Source: Parcubacteria group bacterium GW2011_GWA1_47_8 (lineage in GTDB: Bacteria > Patescibacteriota > Minisyncoccia > Phycocordibacterales > UBA1550). Taken from it: a stretch of DNA of 7,981 nucleotides. Positions 4,837 to 7,981 of the stretch are shown here, piece by piece; position 1 is the stretch's first letter, and each line of letters begins with the position of its first letter. The stretch is from positions 1-7,981 of the forward strand of contig LCOP01000034.1 in the NCBI GenBank assembly GCA_000996605.1. The letters run 5' to 3'. A model generated the notes under the pieces. The model made no database searches, was not told the DNA's origin, and saw only the letters and a list, made by a program, of their open reading frames with translations. The position numbers and the translations under genes were made by a program.

Positions 4837-4985
4837 GCAAGAGGGGCCAGTGTAGCGTTCATGACGGGGTAGAGGCGGTGAGCATTCCCCCGTTGGGCTC
4901 ACTAACAAAGACCTTGGTTTGGGCCGGATTTCTTGCAGAACCCGCCTAAGGAGAGCCCACTATGAAAGAGTGGATTCTCGTCTGT
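4806..4985 (-). ncRNA. Candidate structured small RNA or leader, element copy C
   Basis: The 261 nt between priA and def hold no plausible gene but are rich in pairing. From the minus-strand 5' end there is a long hairpin (GAGA..CCACT / AGTGG..TCTC, plus-strand 4949-4978, one mismatch and one G-U). There follows an H-type pseudoknot made of GTGAGC (4902-4897) with GCTCAC (4883-4878) and ACGGGG (4893-4888) with CCCCGT (4869-4864). CATGAA, CTTGC and the terminator hairpin come next. The order matches copies A and B. A promoter-like pair (TTGCTT, 17 bp, TATGCT) sits just upstream at 5019-4991. It could be an independent RNA of about 180 nt or an attenuator for def-fmt. Confidence 0.5.
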
Positions 4986-4990
4986 TTGCA

Positions 4991-5019
4991 AGCATAGCGT
5001 AATACGTAGGTTAAAGCAA
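4991..5019 (-). promoter_or_regulatory. Promoter-like sequence before element copy C
   Basis: On the minus strand TTGCTT (5019-5014) and TATGCT (4996-4991) are separated by 17 bp, and the spacer ends TATTACGC, resembling the TACGC before the -10 boxes of def and copy B. It abuts the priA stop codon (5013-5011), placing a transcription start near 4985. Confidence 0.45.
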
Positions 5020-6961
5020 ATGGTCGGGATTGACTTCGATAGTGAAGGTGCGCGGGAGGGCGCGGAGTTTGGCAAGGAGTGTTTTGTCCAGCGTTGCATT
5101 TCCGGGGAGTTTCAAGATTGCGTGCATGTGGAAAATATTGCGTGCTTCGCGGGTGCAGGTGTTAGGGCAAAGCGGTGCATAGTCGCTTAAGAATTCTTTG
5201 AGTCGTGTCATCTCGCTTACAAGTGTTGCGCGTGGACCGCGGAGGGTTATCTTGACAATAGTTCCAAACGGCGGATATGCGAATGCTCTGCGGAGCGCGA
5301 GTTCAGTGTCAATAAATTCCGTGAGATTACCGTCGAGTGCTTGGGTAATGAGTGTTGTGTCGTCTGCGCGTGTTTGTATGAGGAGTGTGCGCGTTGTTTT
5401 CTCTCGGAGTGCGAGGATAAGAGCAAAGATACGCTCGCTCATGCGAATGTCGGGGATCGAAAAGAGGGAATCAATAGAGATGATCGCGGTGTGGTGGACG
5501 AAGGGGAGGAGTGGAACGATTGCGGGAGTACCGATCAAGACCGCGCCGGTTTTTTTTGCCGCAGGTGTTTTTTCAAATTGTGCAACGATCTTCTCGGCTT
5601 GCGTACGAGTTTTGGTGTTGTGGCTTCCGATGACGAATCGGGACATATTGGGTGCGATGCGCGCAACTCCTTCTTCTATGCCTTCAATACCGATGCCGAG
5701 AGGGATGAGGCGCCACCCGCCGCACGTGTGGCAAGTTTCGTTCAAGTTCTTTTCGGGGAGGCGAATGAGCCCGCAGGCATGACACGAAAAAACGCGAACC
5801 TCGGATTCCTTGCCGCCGTCCGTCTTGTGCATGACGAGCGGTGTGTCACACGCGGGACACCGTACGAGCGTCCCGCAATCGCGGCAGACCGTAACGGGGG
5901 CGAGACCGGTGCGCGCCGCGAGTAATACCACATGCTCGCGGTGTGTAAATGCATGCGCGATTACGTCTTGGATCTTTTCACTCAATACCACAAACGCTTG
6001 CTTGTCCCGCTCGCGCAATCTTTTCTCCTCGGGACGCGGGTCGATGATCTCGGTGACGAGCTCGGGGTGCTGTTCTTGTTTTTGCAATCGTGCATGCGGG
6101 GCGATACGCCCGAACTCGGTGATTTCGTCGTGGCGGATTCGTTCATGCGTTTCGGGGCGAAGAATCGGCGCGCCGAGAATGAGCATGCTTCCCGATGCCT
6201 TTGCGTAGTGTTCGACAAAGATACGGAGGTCGATTGCCGGCCGTATGAATGTATTCCATCCGCGCACATGCTCTTCGTCGAGCACGATAGTATTGAAGTA
6301 TCGGGGGAGCATGAGATATTGCGGCGTGCCGATAACGACAATCGGATGCGTGGTTTTTATCGCAAACACCCATTTTTCGAGGAGGCGTTTCTTGGGGAGT
6401 TCGGCGTGAAAGAGAAACGTATAGTCTTCGATACCGTGAGAGAGTTCTGGAGCAAGCCGCTCGACATCTCCCCGCGTTGGGACGCAAATAAAAATCGATT
6501 CATGTCGCGCAAATGATTCGCGAATCAGGCGTTTCCATGCATCAATTCTGGTCGTGGTGATGTCTTGGATGGCGCGAATATTCCCTCGCGATGAAGCGGG
6601 GGCAGTATTTTGATCTTCAGCGACGGGGGGAAGATTTTGCGCAAGGTGATTGTTCAGAATTACGGCGGGGGCCGAGGCCTTGCGCAGAGAATTCCGCGGT
6701 TTTTCGCGCGGCTTCAAGAAATGCATCGGTAAATATGCGCCGCGGGCGCACACGTGAAATTTTCTTGACCGCATAGTCTGAAGACTTGAGCGTTGTTTTT
6801 GCGTCGGCAACATTGTGTGTCTTGATAACGAGCGCCGGAACTTCTCGTTTGCGTACGGGGACCATCACAATCGAGCCCACATCGGGGACTTCTTTTGCGA
6901 AATACGTAAGGGAGTCTTTCGGTATTCCGCGGGCAATAGGGATGACCGTGACGATATTCAT
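5011..6961 (-). pseudogene. priA: Primosomal protein N' (PriA-like), apparent frameshift, decayed helicase motifs
   Basis: PriA is a DNA helicase that restarts stalled replication forks. The N-terminal DNA-binding part (MNIVTVIPIARGIPKDSLTYF to about residue 97) reads from 6961. The rest continues in another frame from about 6663, so one extra base, most likely in the GGGGG run at 6667-6671, splits the gene; removing it restores a 649-residue protein. The eight zinc cysteines are all present (CRDC, CPAC, CHAC, CHTC; restored residues about 359-413), as are LDEEH (227-231) and RRAFAYPPFG near the C-terminus. The Walker A position reads DITTTRIDAW instead of GSGKT, GSATPS reads GAPILRP, and the QxxGRxGR motif is missing, so ATP hydrolysis looks lost. 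The break may be a sequencing error, true decay or recoding. A -10 box overlaps the start, with no ribosome site. Confidence 0.85.
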
Positions 6962-6964
6962 ATC

Positions 6965-6970
6965 TTTATA
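6965..6970 (-). promoter_or_regulatory. -10 box of priA, probably leaderless
   Basis: On the minus strand TATAAA (6970-6965), preceded by TAC, lies 3 nt before the priA ATG (6961-6959). Transcription initiating about 7 nt past the hexamer would begin at the start codon itself. No good -35 hexamer is visible. Confidence 0.45.
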
Positions 6971-7043
6971 GTAGCGGAAAATCTCTAAAACTTATAGGTC
7001 TCATAGAATTAGGCGTTCGTTGTTGAACAGGGAGGAAAGGAGG

Positions 7044-7109
7044 GTGGAAAAATCGCACTATCTCACAAAGTATCTGCTTGGTCAAATGATAGTTCGTGTA
7101 GTAAGATGA
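7044..7109 (+). CDS. Possible 21-aa leader peptide before murA
   Basis: A GTG at 7044 follows GGAGG (7031-7035) with an 8-nt gap and opens a frame of 21 codons (MEKSHYLTKYLLGQMIVRVVR) ending in TGA at 7107-7109, ten bases before murA. The peptide is basic with a short hydrophobic centre. The purine-rich site is the best ribosome-binding sequence in the priA-murA gap and is otherwise unexplained. The murA promoter candidate overlaps it, so this is a weak call that could be chance. Confidence 0.2.
   Translation: MEKSHYLTKYLLGQMIVRVVR
7078..7107 (+). promoter_or_regulatory. Candidate promoter of murA
   Basis: TTGGTC (7078-7083) and TAAGAT (7102-7107) are separated by 18 bp. The expected transcript starts near 7113, about 6 nt before the ATG at 7120, so murA would have almost no leader, like def and priA. 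Confidence 0.45.
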
Positions 7110-7119
7110 GATACATCGT

Positions 7120-7981
7120 ATGAGCGAAGCATTCAAAATTCAAGGACTTGCCGGAGCGCACAAGCTGTCGGGGGCCGTGCGTGTGGCGGGAGCAAAAAAT
7201 GCGGCGCTCAAGATTGTTGCGGCGACGATCTTGTTCCGCGACAAAGTTACGCTTACCAACATTCCCGAGATCAATGACATCGAACGCATGTTCGACCTCC
7301 TTTCTGATTTGGGCGCAAAAATTTCTCACCCAAAATCTGATACGTACGAGGTATCTATTCCTGCGGATTTCAAGACGGTGCTGACTCCCGAGATCGCAAA
7401 ACGTTTTCGCGGATCGGTCGTGGCGACGGGACCGATTCTTTCGCGGTTTGGCAAAGTCTCGTTTCCGTATCCCGGGGGGTGTCTCATCGGTGCTCGTCCT
7501 ATCGATCTTTTTCTTGAAGGGTTTGAGAAAATGGGAGCGCAGATTACTTTGAATGGTAGCGCGTATGATATCGAGGCGCCCGCGGGTGGGCTTCGGGGGG
7601 CAGAATTTTTCCTAAAAAAACAGAGTGTAACAGTAACTGAGACCTTTATGATGGCGGCAGTCCTCGCAAAAGGGACGACGGTAATCAAGAACGCCGCCAT
7701 GGAGCCCGAAATCGAAGATCTTGCGAAGTTTCTCAATCGGTGCGGAGCAAAAATTTCGGGGATGGGCACGCCGATGATTACGATCCGCGGAGGGAAACTT
7801 CTTTCGGGGAAAGGTCGCGTGTACAAGACGATGCCTGACCGTATCGACGCGGGGAGTTTCCTCGTTCTTGGAGCACTCGCGGCAAAAGAACTTCGCATCA
7901 CGAATTGCAATCCGCTTCACCTTGAAGCGCTTATTGAGACGCTTCGTAGTGCGGGGGTGGAGATCGAAACAACAAAGACCG
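7120..7981 (+). CDS. murA: UDP-N-acetylglucosamine 1-carboxyvinyltransferase (MurA), 3' end outside window
   Basis: MurA transfers enolpyruvate from PEP to UDP-GlcNAc, the first committed step of peptidoglycan synthesis in the cytoplasm. The first 287 codons are present, out of about 420 expected. The frame opens MSEAFKIQGLAGAHKLSGAV and holds the substrate-site AGAKNAALK (Lys26, Asn27). The active-site loop is PGGCLIGARP (residues 118-127), with Cys121 matching the catalytic, fosfomycin-reactive cysteine; enzymes with Asp there resist the drug, so this one is predicted sensitive. ETFMMAAVLAKG and PDRIDAGSF follow, as expected for the inside-out alpha/beta barrel. The start at 7120 matches the family N-terminus; no clear ribosome site precedes it. 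It is transcribed away from priA. Its presence implies a peptidoglycan wall. Confidence 0.96.
   Translation, partial: MSEAFKIQGLAGAHKLSGAVRVAGAKNAALKIVAATILFRDKVTLTNIPEINDIERMFDLLSDLGAKISHPKSDTYEVSIPADFKTVLTPEIAKRFRGSVVATGPILSRFGKVSFPYPGGCLIGARPIDLFLEGFEKMGAQITLNGSAYDIEAPAGGLRGAEFFLKKQSVTVTETFMMAAVLAKGTTVIKNAAMEPEIEDLAKFLNRCGAKISGMGTPMITIRGGKLLSGKGRVYKTMPDRIDAGSFLVLGALAAKELRITNCNPLHLEALIETLRSAGVEIETTKT

Noticed and set aside
1..7981. tRNA, rRNA, tmRNA or RNase P genes
   Set aside because: I saw no cloverleaf with a CCA-type end and none of the conserved words of these RNAs on either strand.

Overview
The window is a gene-dense stretch from a bacterium using the standard code (TGA is a stop in def and elsewhere). 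Small genes, no-leader or very short leaders on several housekeeping genes, a priA-def-fmt block and a PriA with a decayed helicase core suggest a reduced-genome lineage such as Candidatus Patescibacteria (CPR, perhaps Parcubacteria). That placement is an inference; no rRNA or ribosomal protein gene is present to test it.

Layout, left to right. (1) Bases 1-785: hpf (raiA), encoding a ribosome-hibernation factor. It is preceded by a 123-bp segment bounded by a perfect 15-bp inverted repeat that includes the first two bases of the start codon. It is followed by a 242-bp, almost wholly palindromic element with perfect 20-bp ends and TAA on both sides, which looks like a non-autonomous mobile element (MITE). 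(2) 787-1841: a membrane-anchored cyclophilin-type peptidyl-prolyl isomerase, a 78-aa orphan with its own near-consensus promoter, and a strong terminator. (3) 1854-3252: an accessory stretch with a 166-aa minus-strand orphan and a 121-aa plus-strand orphan, both with good Shine-Dalgarno sites. The minus-strand gene is bracketed by two copies of a conserved structured element, each ending in a minus-strand terminator. (4) 3266-6961, minus strand: priA (one apparent frameshift), then def and fmt joined by an ATGA overlap. A third, more diverged copy of the element lies between priA and def. (5) 7120 to the right edge: the first 287 codons of murA, divergent from priA.

Together def and fmt supply the formyl-methionine initiation and removal cycle, Hpf parks ribosomes, PriA belongs to replication restart, and MurA starts peptidoglycan synthesis. 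The part most worth a second look is the three-copy element at about 1854-1950, 2477-2645 and 4806-4985. Read on the minus strand its order is GGG, CCUCU, CAUGAA, CUUGC, intrinsic terminator. The third copy can form an H-type pseudoknot, and copies two and three sit just upstream of minus-strand genes behind promoter-like sequences. Read on the plus strand, the first two copies carry two blocks resembling the cleavage loop of the twister-sister ribozyme. Everything said here about folding and function comes from reading by eye and is untested.
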